From Niallia sp. Man26 (GTDB lineage Bacteria > Bacillota > Bacilli > Bacillales > Cytobacillaceae): 64,000 nt of DNA. The stretch's first letter is position 1. Every line of letters begins with the position of its first letter. The stretch covers positions 1,813,001 to 1,877,000 of the forward strand of contig NZ_CP095743.1 in the NCBI RefSeq assembly GCF_022049065.2. The letters are read 5' to 3'. Of the stretch, positions 17,653 to 25,319 are shown one piece after another. The position numbers were made by a program, and so were the translations under genes. The notes beneath the pieces are model-generated. The model searched no databases. It had not been told where the DNA came from and was given only the letters and a program-made list of their open reading frames with translations.

Positions 17653-17802
17653 ATGGCATACGGTTATGGTGGTTACGGTTCTTGTGGTTGTGGAGGATAC
17701 AGCTATGCAGCTCCAGTATCTGGTGGATATGGTAGTGGCGGATTCGTATTGATTGTTGTTCTATTCATTCTATTGATCATTGTTGGAGCAGCTTGGCTGT
17801 AA
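17653..17802 (+). CDS. YjcZ-family sporulation protein (49 aa)
   Basis: Gly/Tyr-rich head (AYGYGGYGSCGCGGYSYA), then GGYGSGGFVLIVVLFILLII and VGAAWL. The hydrophobic core LIVVLFILLIIVG repeats that of the preceding gene, so the two arose by duplication. It has two cysteines (C11, C13). The GAGGGAG ribosome site is good. A fully palindromic terminator follows. It probably localises to forespore or coat membranes during sporulation (family knowledge, not shown here). Confidence 0.85.
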   Translation: MAYGYGGYGSCGCGGYSYAAPVSGGYGSGGFVLIVVLFILLIIVGAAWL

Positions 17803-17812
17803 AAACAGCATC

Positions 17813-17845
17813 AAAGGCATAAGCGATATCGCTTATGCCTTTTTG
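17813..17845. terminator. Palindromic bidirectional terminator
   Basis: Perfectly palindromic arms AAAGGCATAAGCGAT / ATCGCTTATGCCTTT with T on each strand. It separates the YjcZ genes from the convergent P-loop gene. Confidence 0.88.
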
Positions 17846-17853
17846 TTATTGTT

Positions 17854-18699
17854 TTAGATTAGATGAAATGAAGCTAATGTGTCGGTAATTTGTGCACGTG
17901 CTGATGATTTATCATATAGAGAATTGTTTAGCATGTACTTCTTGATTGTCAGCTGTTCATAAATTTCCAATTCTAGTTCTTTCCTTCTTTTTAGAACTTC
18001 CACTGTACCATTTAGACCAGTATGATGATGTTTTTTTCCGTAGCCTTGCTTTGTATAATACTCAATAAATCCGTTTCTCCATTCCTCTTGTCTTTCGTTG
18101 TATGCTTTACGGAATGACTTTGGAAGATTATCTTGGTCTACATAAAGTAACACTGGGTTGAGCTTGCGAATTATTTTTTCTAAAGAAAGTACATGCTCTA
18201 CCACGATTTCCTGCGGGATTCCCCATTTTATCATGCCGATTGTTAATGGATTTTGGAGGAAGCAGCATTCGAATATATAAAGCTTATCATCTTGCAGCGC
18301 TTTTTCTGTAAATTCAGCCCATTTTTCAGCAGCTAGCATAGCATGCTGTTCAAATGGCAATTCATAAATGTCATGCTTATAAATATCGTTCAGCTGTTCT
18401 TTAGAAAAAAACATGCTGTCTTGATTGATTATTTTTCTGTAAGGCAAAAGGATATTGTCTCCTTTTTGCTGACCATACGAAACTAATGCATCCCATTGTT
18501 GATTGGTGTTCAAAAGCTGTTCCCATTCAGAAAGAGAAAAGCTGGCGACACCGTCATAATCAGCTGGATGGTCAAGGTTACCCTCAAGATATAGCTCGCT
18601 ATTTATGTTGTTATTTCTTACTATTTCGTGTAATGCAGAAGCGGTTGTCGTTTTGCCGCTTCCAGGCAAGCCTTCTACTATAACAAGTTTTGTTCGCAT
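17854..18699 (-). CDS. P-loop nucleotide-binding protein (kinase-like)
   Basis: Begins MRTKLVIVEGLPGSGKTTTA, with the Walker A GLPGSGKTT about 10 residues in, as in nucleotide kinases and small-molecule phosphotransferases. The rest of the 281 residues (for example LYIFECCFLQNPLT and the Glu/Lys-rich C-terminus) is not assigned. The start at 18699 is chosen because GAAAGG lies upstream of that ATG; a start six codons earlier (18717) lacks a site. No substrate is recognised. It is a single gene, convergent with the YjcZ pair. Confidence 0.6.
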   Translation of the reverse strand: MRTKLVIVEGLPGSGKTTTASALHEIVRNNNINSELYLEGNLDHPADYDGVASFSLSEWEQLLNTNQQWDALVSYGQQKGDNILLPYRKIINQDSMFFSKEQLNDIYKHDIYELPFEQHAMLAAEKWAEFTEKALQDDKLYIFECCFLQNPLTIGMIKWGIPQEIVVEHVLSLEKIIRKLNPVLLYVDQDNLPKSFRKAYNERQEEWRNGFIEYYTKQGYGKKHHHTGLNGTVEVLKRRKELELEIYEQLTIKKYMLNNSLYDKSSARAQITDTLASFHLI

Positions 18700-18957
18700 A
18701 TCATCAAGCCTTTCCATAATAGGCTAAAATCTAAACCTTCTAGTTTACATTAATAGACTACTCCATCGTACTCACCCTAATATGTTGATAATAGGAAGTT
18801 CTCTAAAAGAATAGGTAATTCCTTCATAAGTTTTGGTTAGTGCAAAAAAAGAATCTCTGAAGGCTTGAAGTCCTATAAAATTGTCGACTTTTTACATGCA
18901 AAAAAAATGTTACAATGGAAAGGACTAAGTTTCGGTTTATTAGGAGGATTAATATAA

Positions 18958-21105
18958 ATGTTTGACAAAGCTTTATCTATTTTAAAAGAATATTTTGGCT
19001 ATGATACTTTCAGAAATGGTCAGGAGGAGGTAATCCGCCAAATCCTCCAAGGCGAAAACGTTGCGTGCATTATGCCAACAGGAGGAGGAAAATCAATTTG
19101 TTATCAAGTTCCGGCGATGATTTTTCCTGGTGTAACGCTTGTTGTCTCACCGCTGATTTCCTTAATGAAGGATCAGGTCGATGCTTTGACAGAAGCGGGC
19201 ATACCGGCAACTTTTCTAAACAGCACGCTTGACTCTTATGAAGCTTCTAAAAGAATGGAAGACTTAAAATCAGGCAAATACAAGATTTTATATGTTGCAC
19301 CTGAAAGACTTGATGGAGAGTTCTTTATTGACATGCTTAATGACTTGGAAATTCCGTTTATCGCAATCGACGAGGCTCATTGTATTTCCCAATGGGGACA
19401 TGATTTCCGTCCGAGTTATTCGAGATTAGGCCAATTAATTAGACGGCTGGAGAAAAAGCCGATTGTTGCTGCCCTTACGGCTACAGCAACCCCAGTAGTT
19501 AAGGAGGATATTTGCGCTCAATTGGATATCTCTGTAGATAACACGGTTATTACCGGGTTTGAAAGAAGTAATCTGTCCTTTTCTGTCGTCAAAGGAGAGG
19601 ACAGGCATCGGTATATTGAGAGATTTCTTAACAAAAATAAAGAAGAATCAGGAATTATCTATGCTGCCACAAGACAAGATGTGGAACGGCTATATGAACG
19701 ATTAACAAACAGAGGCTATTCATTGGCAAAATATCACGGCGGCATGACAGACAAGGCAAGAGAAGAGGAGCAGCAGAAATTTATCACCGATGATTGTCAG
19801 CTTATGGTGGCAACAACTGCCTTTGGGATGGGTATTGATAAAAGCAATATAAGATTTGTGATTCATTACCAGCTCCCGAAAAACATGGAAGGTTATTATC
19901 AGGAAGCCGGCCGTGCTGGGAGAGATGGCCTGCCGAGTGAGTGCATCCTCTTATATTCTGCACAAGATATTCGGATTCAACGGTTTTTGATTGATCAGAC
20001 TACACATGATCCTGATAAACAAGCACAGGATATATCAAAGCTGCAAGCAATGATTAATTATTGTCATACAGAGGATTGCCTTCAGAAATACATCCTTCAT
20101 TACTTCGGGGAGGAAACAACGGAAACTTGTGAACGCTGCGGAAATTGTAAGGATGAAAGGCATGTTGTAGATGTAACGGTTGAAGCACAAAAGGTGCTTT
20201 CCTGCATGATGCGCATGGGAGAGCGGTTTGGAAAAACAATGGTTGCCCAAGTGTTGACTGGCTCTAAAAATAAGAAAATAATTGATTTTTCATTAGATAA
20301 GGTAAAAACATACGGAATTATGAAGGAGCAGTCAGCGAAGGCTGTAAGTGACTTCATTGAATTTCTAATCTCAGAAAATTATATAGCTGTCAGCAGCGGT
20401 TCCCTGCCTGTTTTGAAGGTCACAGCAACAGGAAAAGAAGTGTTGCTTCAGCGCAAACAGGTGCTGAGAAAAGAGCAGGTGCAAACAAAGGCACTTACAG
20501 AAGATAACGGATTGTTCCAGCGTTTAAGAGCAATGCGAAAAAGTCTGGCTGATAGTGAAGGTGTCCCTCCGTTTGTTATCTTCTCCGATCAAACGCTCAA
20601 ATTAATTTCCAGTCATAAACCGGAAAACGTAGATGAGCTGTCGGCGATAAAAGGGATAGGAGAGCATAAGCTCAACAAATACGGCGGCATTATCCTGGAG
20701 ACACTGATTTCTTATAAACAAGAAAATCCGCAGGACTGGGAAATAGAGCAAGAGGTAGGAGGAACAGAATCTAGTTCATTGCCAAAGAAAAAAGGCAAAA
20801 CAGAAAACTCTCACTTAATTACACTCGAAATGTTGAATACTGGCTTAAATCTTAAAGAAATCGCAGAGAAAAGAGACATGACAACTATAACCATCGAAAA
20901 CCATTTGCTTAAATGTGAGGAAGAGGGGCACTCCATTGATTGGAGCCAATTTTTATCACAGGAAGAGCAGCAAAAAATTGAGGCAGTAATCGAAAAGGTT
21001 GGGGGAGAGAAGCTAAAGCCAATTAAAGAAGAACTGGACCCCCATATCAGCTATTTTCAAATAAAGATTGCTCTTGCCCTGTATGTAAGAAAGCAGACAA
21101 TATAA
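18958..21105 (+). CDS. recQ: ATP-dependent DNA helicase RecQ
   Basis: A 3'-5' SF2 helicase for recombination and fork repair. Walker A TGGGKS lies at residues 41-46, DEAH at 138-141 within AIDEAHCISQWGHDFRPSY, and the motif VI region is QEAGRAGRDG. The zinc-binding cysteines of the RQC region follow (DCLQKYILHYFGEE, then CERCGNC). After that come a winged helix, an HRDC domain (about residues 515-590, FQRLRAMRKSLADSEGVPPF) and a C-terminal helix-turn-helix module (TLEMLNTGLNLKEIAEKR). At 715 residues it is longer than B. subtilis RecQ because of that last module. AGGAGG precedes the ATG. Confidence 0.95.
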   Translation: MFDKALSILKEYFGYDTFRNGQEEVIRQILQGENVACIMPTGGGKSICYQVPAMIFPGVTLVVSPLISLMKDQVDALTEAGIPATFLNSTLDSYEASKRMEDLKSGKYKILYVAPERLDGEFFIDMLNDLEIPFIAIDEAHCISQWGHDFRPSYSRLGQLIRRLEKKPIVAALTATATPVVKEDICAQLDISVDNTVITGFERSNLSFSVVKGEDRHRYIERFLNKNKEESGIIYAATRQDVERLYERLTNRGYSLAKYHGGMTDKAREEEQQKFITDDCQLMVATTAFGMGIDKSNIRFVIHYQLPKNMEGYYQEAGRAGRDGLPSECILLYSAQDIRIQRFLIDQTTHDPDKQAQDISKLQAMINYCHTEDCLQKYILHYFGEETTETCERCGNCKDERHVVDVTVEAQKVLSCMMRMGERFGKTMVAQVLTGSKNKKIIDFSLDKVKTYGIMKEQSAKAVSDFIEFLISENYIAVSSGSLPVLKVTATGKEVLLQRKQVLRKEQVQTKALTEDNGLFQRLRAMRKSLADSEGVPPFVIFSDQTLKLISSHKPENVDELSAIKGIGEHKLNKYGGIILETLISYKQENPQDWEIEQEVGGTESSSLPKKKGKTENSHLITLEMLNTGLNLKEIAEKRDMTTITIENHLLKCEEEGHSIDWSQFLSQEEQQKIEAVIEKVGGEKLKPIKEELDPHISYFQIKIALALYVRKQTI

Positions 21106-21106
21106 C

Positions 21107-21141
21107 AAAGGAGAAGCTGTTTAGGCTTCTCCTTTCTTTTT
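21107..21141. terminator. Terminator between convergent recQ and alaX
   Basis: Stem AAAGGAGAAGC / GCTTCTCCTTT, then CTTTTTTT on the plus strand. It lies immediately before the alaX stop. Confidence 0.85.
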
Positions 21142-22311
21142 TTATATTGAGCTGATTAAGCTGTCCATTGCTTTTTTCAGGTCTTGTTCACTGTCAAAGG
21201 TTGCTTGGGCTTGAGTGTTATTGCCGCCCCCTTTGCCGTTTATTTCGGCAAGCACTTCCTTCAGCAGTGCTCCACAGGAAATAGACTGACTGCCATTATG
21301 CTGAATTAATAATTTCTTATCTGATTCAGAAGCCAGGATTGCTATATAATCCTTTTCTTTAATAATGGTCTTAGCAAGAAGCTGTAAGTCCTTTAGTGGT
21401 TTATGTGCAAATGAAGCAGAAATGACAATGCTGTCCGTATTGCTTGTCAGCTTTTCAGCTAAAAAAGCGGCATTTTCTAATTTGGCTGCTTCCAGCTCAC
21501 TATTTAATATTTTCTTTTCCTTCTCCAGCTTGTCAATTCTGTCTGCCAGCATTTCCTTATTAGTTCGGAATTTGTCGCTGAGCGCCGTTAAGATTGTTTG
21601 GGAAACTTGGTAATCCTTCATTGCCCTGTGACCGCATAAGAAGAACAGCCTGGTTTGATTGCGATGCTTTTCTGTTTTAAGCAGTTTAATAAAACCTAAT
21701 TCACCAGTCCTGAAAACATGTGTGCCTGCACATGCTGAATAATCAATTTGATCAATTTCCACTATTCTAAGCTTGCCTGTAACACTTGGAAGCTTCCGCA
21801 AAGGCAATGCTGCAGCCTCTGCTTCTGTTACAAAATATGTTTTTATTTCTTTATTTGCAAATATGTATTTACTGCATAATGCTTCAATTTCCAGTAAATC
21901 TGATGCTGTAAGCTCTTCTATGTCTATATCTATTGTTGTGTAATCTGTTCCAAGGTGGAAGCTTACTGTTGCAATATCTTTCCACTCATGCAATACAGCT
22001 GACAGCAAATGCTGGCCAGTATGCTGCTGCATATGGTCATATCGTTTCTCCCAGTCAACTATGCACTCTGCAGTTTGCCCGGTTATCTCTTGCTCGACTA
22101 AGTGTAAAATGGTGCCGTCATCTTCCTTTTGAACATCCAATACAGTAATGCCGTTGATGGTACCTGTATCGCTTGGCTGTCCGCCTCCTTCAGGATAAAA
22201 AGCTGTTTCTGCTAATACAACATATTCTTTACCATCTTTATGAAGTGTTTTTACGATATTTGTTGTCCAAGAAGACATGTAGGGGGACGAGTAATACAAT
22301 TGGTTTGTCAT
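21142..22311 (-). CDS. Alanyl-tRNA editing protein, AlaX-L type with DHHA1 domain
   Basis: Hydrolyses Ser or Gly mischarged on tRNA-Ala in trans. Residues 1-230 match the AlaRS editing domain: AFYPEGGGQPSDTG, the zinc HxxxH in HTGQHLLSA and the later CAGTHV. A coiled segment (about 245-290, KEMLADRIDKLEKEKK) leads to a C-terminal DHHA1 domain ending with GKGGGNNTQAQA. The length of 389 places it with the long AlaX form. It is convergent with recQ and has no operon partner. Confidence 0.9.
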   Translation of the reverse strand: MTNQLYYSSPYMSSWTTNIVKTLHKDGKEYVVLAETAFYPEGGGQPSDTGTINGITVLDVQKEDDGTILHLVEQEITGQTAECIVDWEKRYDHMQQHTGQHLLSAVLHEWKDIATVSFHLGTDYTTIDIDIEELTASDLLEIEALCSKYIFANKEIKTYFVTEAEAAALPLRKLPSVTGKLRIVEIDQIDYSACAGTHVFRTGELGFIKLLKTEKHRNQTRLFFLCGHRAMKDYQVSQTILTALSDKFRTNKEMLADRIDKLEKEKKILNSELEAAKLENAAFLAEKLTSNTDSIVISASFAHKPLKDLQLLAKTIIKEKDYIAILASESDKKLLIQHNGSQSISCGALLKEVLAEINGKGGGNNTQAQATFDSEQDLKKAMDSLISSI

Positions 22312-22503
22312 GTTTGATTTCTCCTAAGGATACGTATTTGTTAGACAATCATCATAGCATAATTTCAACCCTTATCGCGATTCAGTGAACTATAGAATAA
22401 GCATTTCATTTTATGTGACGGAAAGAAAATTCTAAAAAATCGTCAAAATACCTATAAAAACGAGTCTTTATGTTCATAATAAACAAAAAAGGGGGCTAAC
22501 AGC

Positions 22504-22689
22504 ATGTTTTTTAACAGAAAAGGAATGGATGATAAGCCTGAGGAAGTTTTATTGAATTTGGAAGTGTATGCTTGCAATTCCTGCAACGGTTGGATGAGGA
22601 AGGATTTTGCAACTGATGATTTGAAATGTCCGTTATGTGGAAATGAGACAACGATGGAAATGAGAGAATTGCCACAAATAAATAACTAA
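22504..22689 (+). CDS. YdjO-like small zinc-ribbon protein
   Basis: A 61-residue protein with two Cys pairs, YACNSCNGWMRKDFA and LKCPLCGNE, forming a probable zinc ribbon. The layout matches the cold-inducible YdjO family of Bacillus, whose function is unknown. AAAGGGGGC precedes the ATG. It is followed by a strong bidirectional terminator. Confidence 0.72.
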   Translation: MFFNRKGMDDKPEEVLLNLEVYACNSCNGWMRKDFATDDLKCPLCGNETTMEMRELPQINN

Positions 22690-22690
22690 T

Positions 22691-22722
22691 AAAACAAGAC
22701 CCCATATTCGGGGTCTTGTTTT
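22691..22722. terminator. Bidirectional terminator
   Basis: Perfect stem AAAACAAGACCCC / GGGGTCTTGTTTT between the YdjO-like gene and the convergent SplA-like gene. Confidence 0.9.
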
Positions 22723-22723
22723 A

Positions 22724-22981
22724 TTAAAAATAATTGTCTATTTCATCTTGATACATTTGGTTATAGGCATTTTCAGCATCTGATTCCGAGTGAAAGAGGG
22801 CATCATCATCTTCAATTGTATGGAATGTGTCGTTCAAAAAAAGTGCTAATGCATTTGGATCTTTTGGATGCTGAACGATTTCTGCCGGTTTTACATTAGA
22901 TACAGATGGTGTATGGGGATTATGGTAAATGACATATACTTCATCACCTAATTGCAGATCTTTTGGATCAAGTGTGTCCAT
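22724..22981 (-). CDS. SplA-like small protein
   Basis: The 85-residue product has LGDEVYVIYHNPHTPSVSN, AEIVQHPKDPNALALFLND and a closing EDDDALFHSESDAENAYNQ. From memory this pattern matches the SplA family, whose B. subtilis member regulates the spore photoproduct lyase operon. The start at 22981 has AAAGGAG upstream; a frame extended to 23026 overlaps the preceding gene. No splB is adjacent, so the regulatory link is not supported by context. It follows the 49-aa gene by 20 bases and is probably co-transcribed. Confidence 0.5.
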   Translation of the reverse strand: MDTLDPKDLQLGDEVYVIYHNPHTPSVSNVKPAEIVQHPKDPNALALFLNDTFHTIEDDDALFHSESDAENAYNQMYQDEIDNYF

Positions 22982-23000
22982 TGGGTTGTTCTCCTTTCTA

Positions 23001-23150
23001 TTATAAATTTTCGTTCTGCTGACCAATTTCCTTTTCCGCTATCATGCTGTTGGCAGCTTCTAATTTTTGAAGCTGGTCGATAGAGTCTCCTCGGTCATCT
23101 GCTGAACGCTGCTTGTTGTTCATTTTAGTGTCTTTTGAGTTCTTCATCAT
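23001..23150 (-). CDS. Small hydrophilic hypothetical protein (49 aa)
   Basis: Starts MMKNSKDTKMNNKQRSADD and is rich in Asn, Lys, Gln and Asp with no hydrophobic segment, suggesting a disordered peptide. AAAGGAG is 5 bases before the first ATG and 8 before the second, so either could be the start. Upstream extension of the frame to 23228 lacks a ribosome site. It pairs with the SplA-like gene. Small sporulation-related proteins in Bacillus often look like this, but no family is recognised. Confidence 0.5.
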   Translation of the reverse strand: MMKNSKDTKMNNKQRSADDRGDSIDQLQKLEAANSMIAEKEIGQQNENL

Positions 23151-23214
23151 ACTCTCTCCTTTAAAAACAGTGTTTGCTTGTGCGCAAAAAAATATGATGG
23201 AAAATAAAGCAAAA

Positions 23215-23243
23215 AAGGCATCTATCAAAGGATAGATACCTTC
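23215..23243 (-). terminator. Terminator after pepF (minus strand)
   Basis: Stem AAGGTATCTATC / GATAGATGCCTT as read on the minus strand, followed by TTTTTTGC, just downstream of the pepF stop at 23249. Confidence 0.8.
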
Positions 23244-23248
23244 TTTAT

Positions 23249-25063
23249 TTAAGCAAAGCTGTCTGTTAATTCATCGACAAGTGTGCCGACATATGCGACG
23301 GCCTGTTTTATTGCATTTGGATTAGACATATCCACTCCTGCGTACTTCAATAACTCAAGCGGAGTTTTTGTTCCGCCAGCGCGAAGGACATCAAGCCATT
23401 TATCGACTGTTTCTTGACCATTTTCACGAATACTAGCCGCAACGGCTGTCGAAGCTGTTAACCCTGCTGAATAGGTGTAAGGATATAATCCCATATAGTA
23501 ATGAGGCTGACGCATCCATGTCAGATAATCCTGTTCTGTAATCTCGACAGAATCTCCCCAAAATTCCTTCAATACGTTTCCTTTTACTTCATTAAAAACC
23601 CTGGCTGTTAAAGGTGTTCCTTCTTCAGCCAGCTTATAAACACGGCGTTGAAATTCTCCTTCAAGCAAATGTGTAACAAAATTATGATAGTAAGTGCCAA
23701 GGAGCTGAAGGATAGTCCAGCGTCTCATTCGGTTGTCATTTGTTTTGGCCAGCAAATAGTCAGCAAGCAGCATTTCATTCATTGTAGAAGGTGCCTCAAT
23801 AAAATAGGTTGACGGTCTTGTATTGACAATACGTTGATTTTTATTTGCCAAATAGAAGTGACCGGCATGTCCTAGCTCATGTGCTAACATAAAGGCGCTT
23901 CGCATCGTATTACCCCAAGTAATTAAGATAAATGGATGAGAGCCATACGGACTAGAACAGAAAGCACCAGTTGATTTTCCAACATTATCAGCTATATCAA
24001 CCCATCTTTCTGTTAAAGCTTTTTTCATGATTTCAGAGTATTCAGGTCCCATCACCTTTAATGCCTCTAAAATAATATCGCTTGCTTCTTCAAATGTTGT
24101 TTCAGGATTGAATTCATGATCAAGAGGTGCCTTTAAATCACAGAAAAGCATCTTTTCTAAACCTAACTGTTCTTTTTTCAAGCTTGCAAACTTTCTCATA
24201 TGTGGGGCTAGTTCATTGAAAATAACGCTTAGCTGGTTATGATACATTTCGGTAGTTACTTCTTGTGACTCTAACAGCATGTCTGTAACAGAAGCATATC
24301 CGCGAATATTAGCTAAAGTTACTTGTTTTTTTACTTCGGTGCTGTAAGCTGCAGCAATTGTATTGTTGTAACTTGCTAAAGTGTCTGTAAACGATTTATA
24401 AGCATTTCTTCTTATTTCCGGATCTGGTGAAAACTCATAAACATCTTCAAATAATGCAAAAGATACAGGAAGTTCTGCTCCGTTATTATCTTCAATGGAA
24501 GCAAAGCTCATATCAGCCAGTTTGCTGCTTTGGTACACTAAATAAGGAGAAGCATGAATTTGGCCTAATGATGCCAGTACTTTTTCTGTTTCACTCGATA
24601 ATGCATATTTTTTTGCAGCTAAGATTTTCTGAATGTTGCGGCTGTAAACGGCAAGCTTCTGTTCTTCTTTCAAGAACTGAGCAATCAGCTCCTCTGGCAT
24701 TTCTAAAATTTCTGATTGAATAAAGGACATTGTGCCGGCTGCCTTAGCATTAAAAGCTGCAAACAGGGAAGAGTTTGCTTGGTTTTCAGGATTAGTGCCA
24801 TCTTCAGACTGCTTTAAGGAGGCATATGTACTGATAAGTACGATACTCTCAAGCAACGCTTCCTGTGCTTGCAAGCATTCCAATAATACAGAACTGCTTG
24901 TAGCAAGTTTTCCTTTATATTGATCAAAAGCTGCCAAGCTGTTTTCTGCTTGTACTAATGCAGCTTTCCACGCATTGCTATCTGCAAACAGGTCTTCCAC
25001 CTTCCATTTTAATTCTTCTGGCACCTCATGGCGGTAGGGCCTTGTTTGTTTAGTTATTTGCAA
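23249..25063 (-). CDS. pepF: Oligoendopeptidase F (M3B metallopeptidase)
   Basis: A cytoplasmic zinc peptidase cutting peptides of about 7-17 residues. The 604 residues begin TRPYRHEVPEELKWKVEDLF, typical of PepF. The HExxH zinc site lies in FMLAHELGHAGHFYLANK, with the third ligand in FIEAPSTMNEMLLADYLL. PYTYSAGLTASTAVAA near the C-terminus is also family-typical. It is monocistronic with a clear terminator. A second, clearly diverged PepF paralogue lies at 55259; this one is closer to B. subtilis PepF/YjbG by overall pattern. Confidence 0.93.
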   Translation of the reverse strand: MQITKQTRPYRHEVPEELKWKVEDLFADSNAWKAALVQAENSLAAFDQYKGKLATSSSVLLECLQAQEALLESIVLISTYASLKQSEDGTNPENQANSSLFAAFNAKAAGTMSFIQSEILEMPEELIAQFLKEEQKLAVYSRNIQKILAAKKYALSSETEKVLASLGQIHASPYLVYQSSKLADMSFASIEDNNGAELPVSFALFEDVYEFSPDPEIRRNAYKSFTDTLASYNNTIAAAYSTEVKKQVTLANIRGYASVTDMLLESQEVTTEMYHNQLSVIFNELAPHMRKFASLKKEQLGLEKMLFCDLKAPLDHEFNPETTFEEASDIILEALKVMGPEYSEIMKKALTERWVDIADNVGKSTGAFCSSPYGSHPFILITWGNTMRSAFMLAHELGHAGHFYLANKNQRIVNTRPSTYFIEAPSTMNEMLLADYLLAKTNDNRMRRWTILQLLGTYYHNFVTHLLEGEFQRRVYKLAEEGTPLTARVFNEVKGNVLKEFWGDSVEITEQDYLTWMRQPHYYMGLYPYTYSAGLTASTAVAASIRENGQETVDKWLDVLRAGGTKTPLELLKYAGVDMSNPNAIKQAVAYVGTLVDELTDSFA

Positions 25064-25319
25064 TCTGATTCCTCCCCTTATTAAAGGTATTTAGTGATAC
25101 GAAATGATTATATCATATTATTTTGAATAGTAAGTATATTTTTGCTTCAAAAATATATGACTAATAGAGGATAGCTTATTAATGAGAAAGAATCATTTCC
25201 ATGACATAAATAAGAAAAATACTTTCATCTATATTACATTTCCATTACAATCATAAGTGTTGTTATTTTGTCATAAAATTTTCATTTTTGTTTTTTAAAA
25301 TGGTATGGGAGGATCTATT

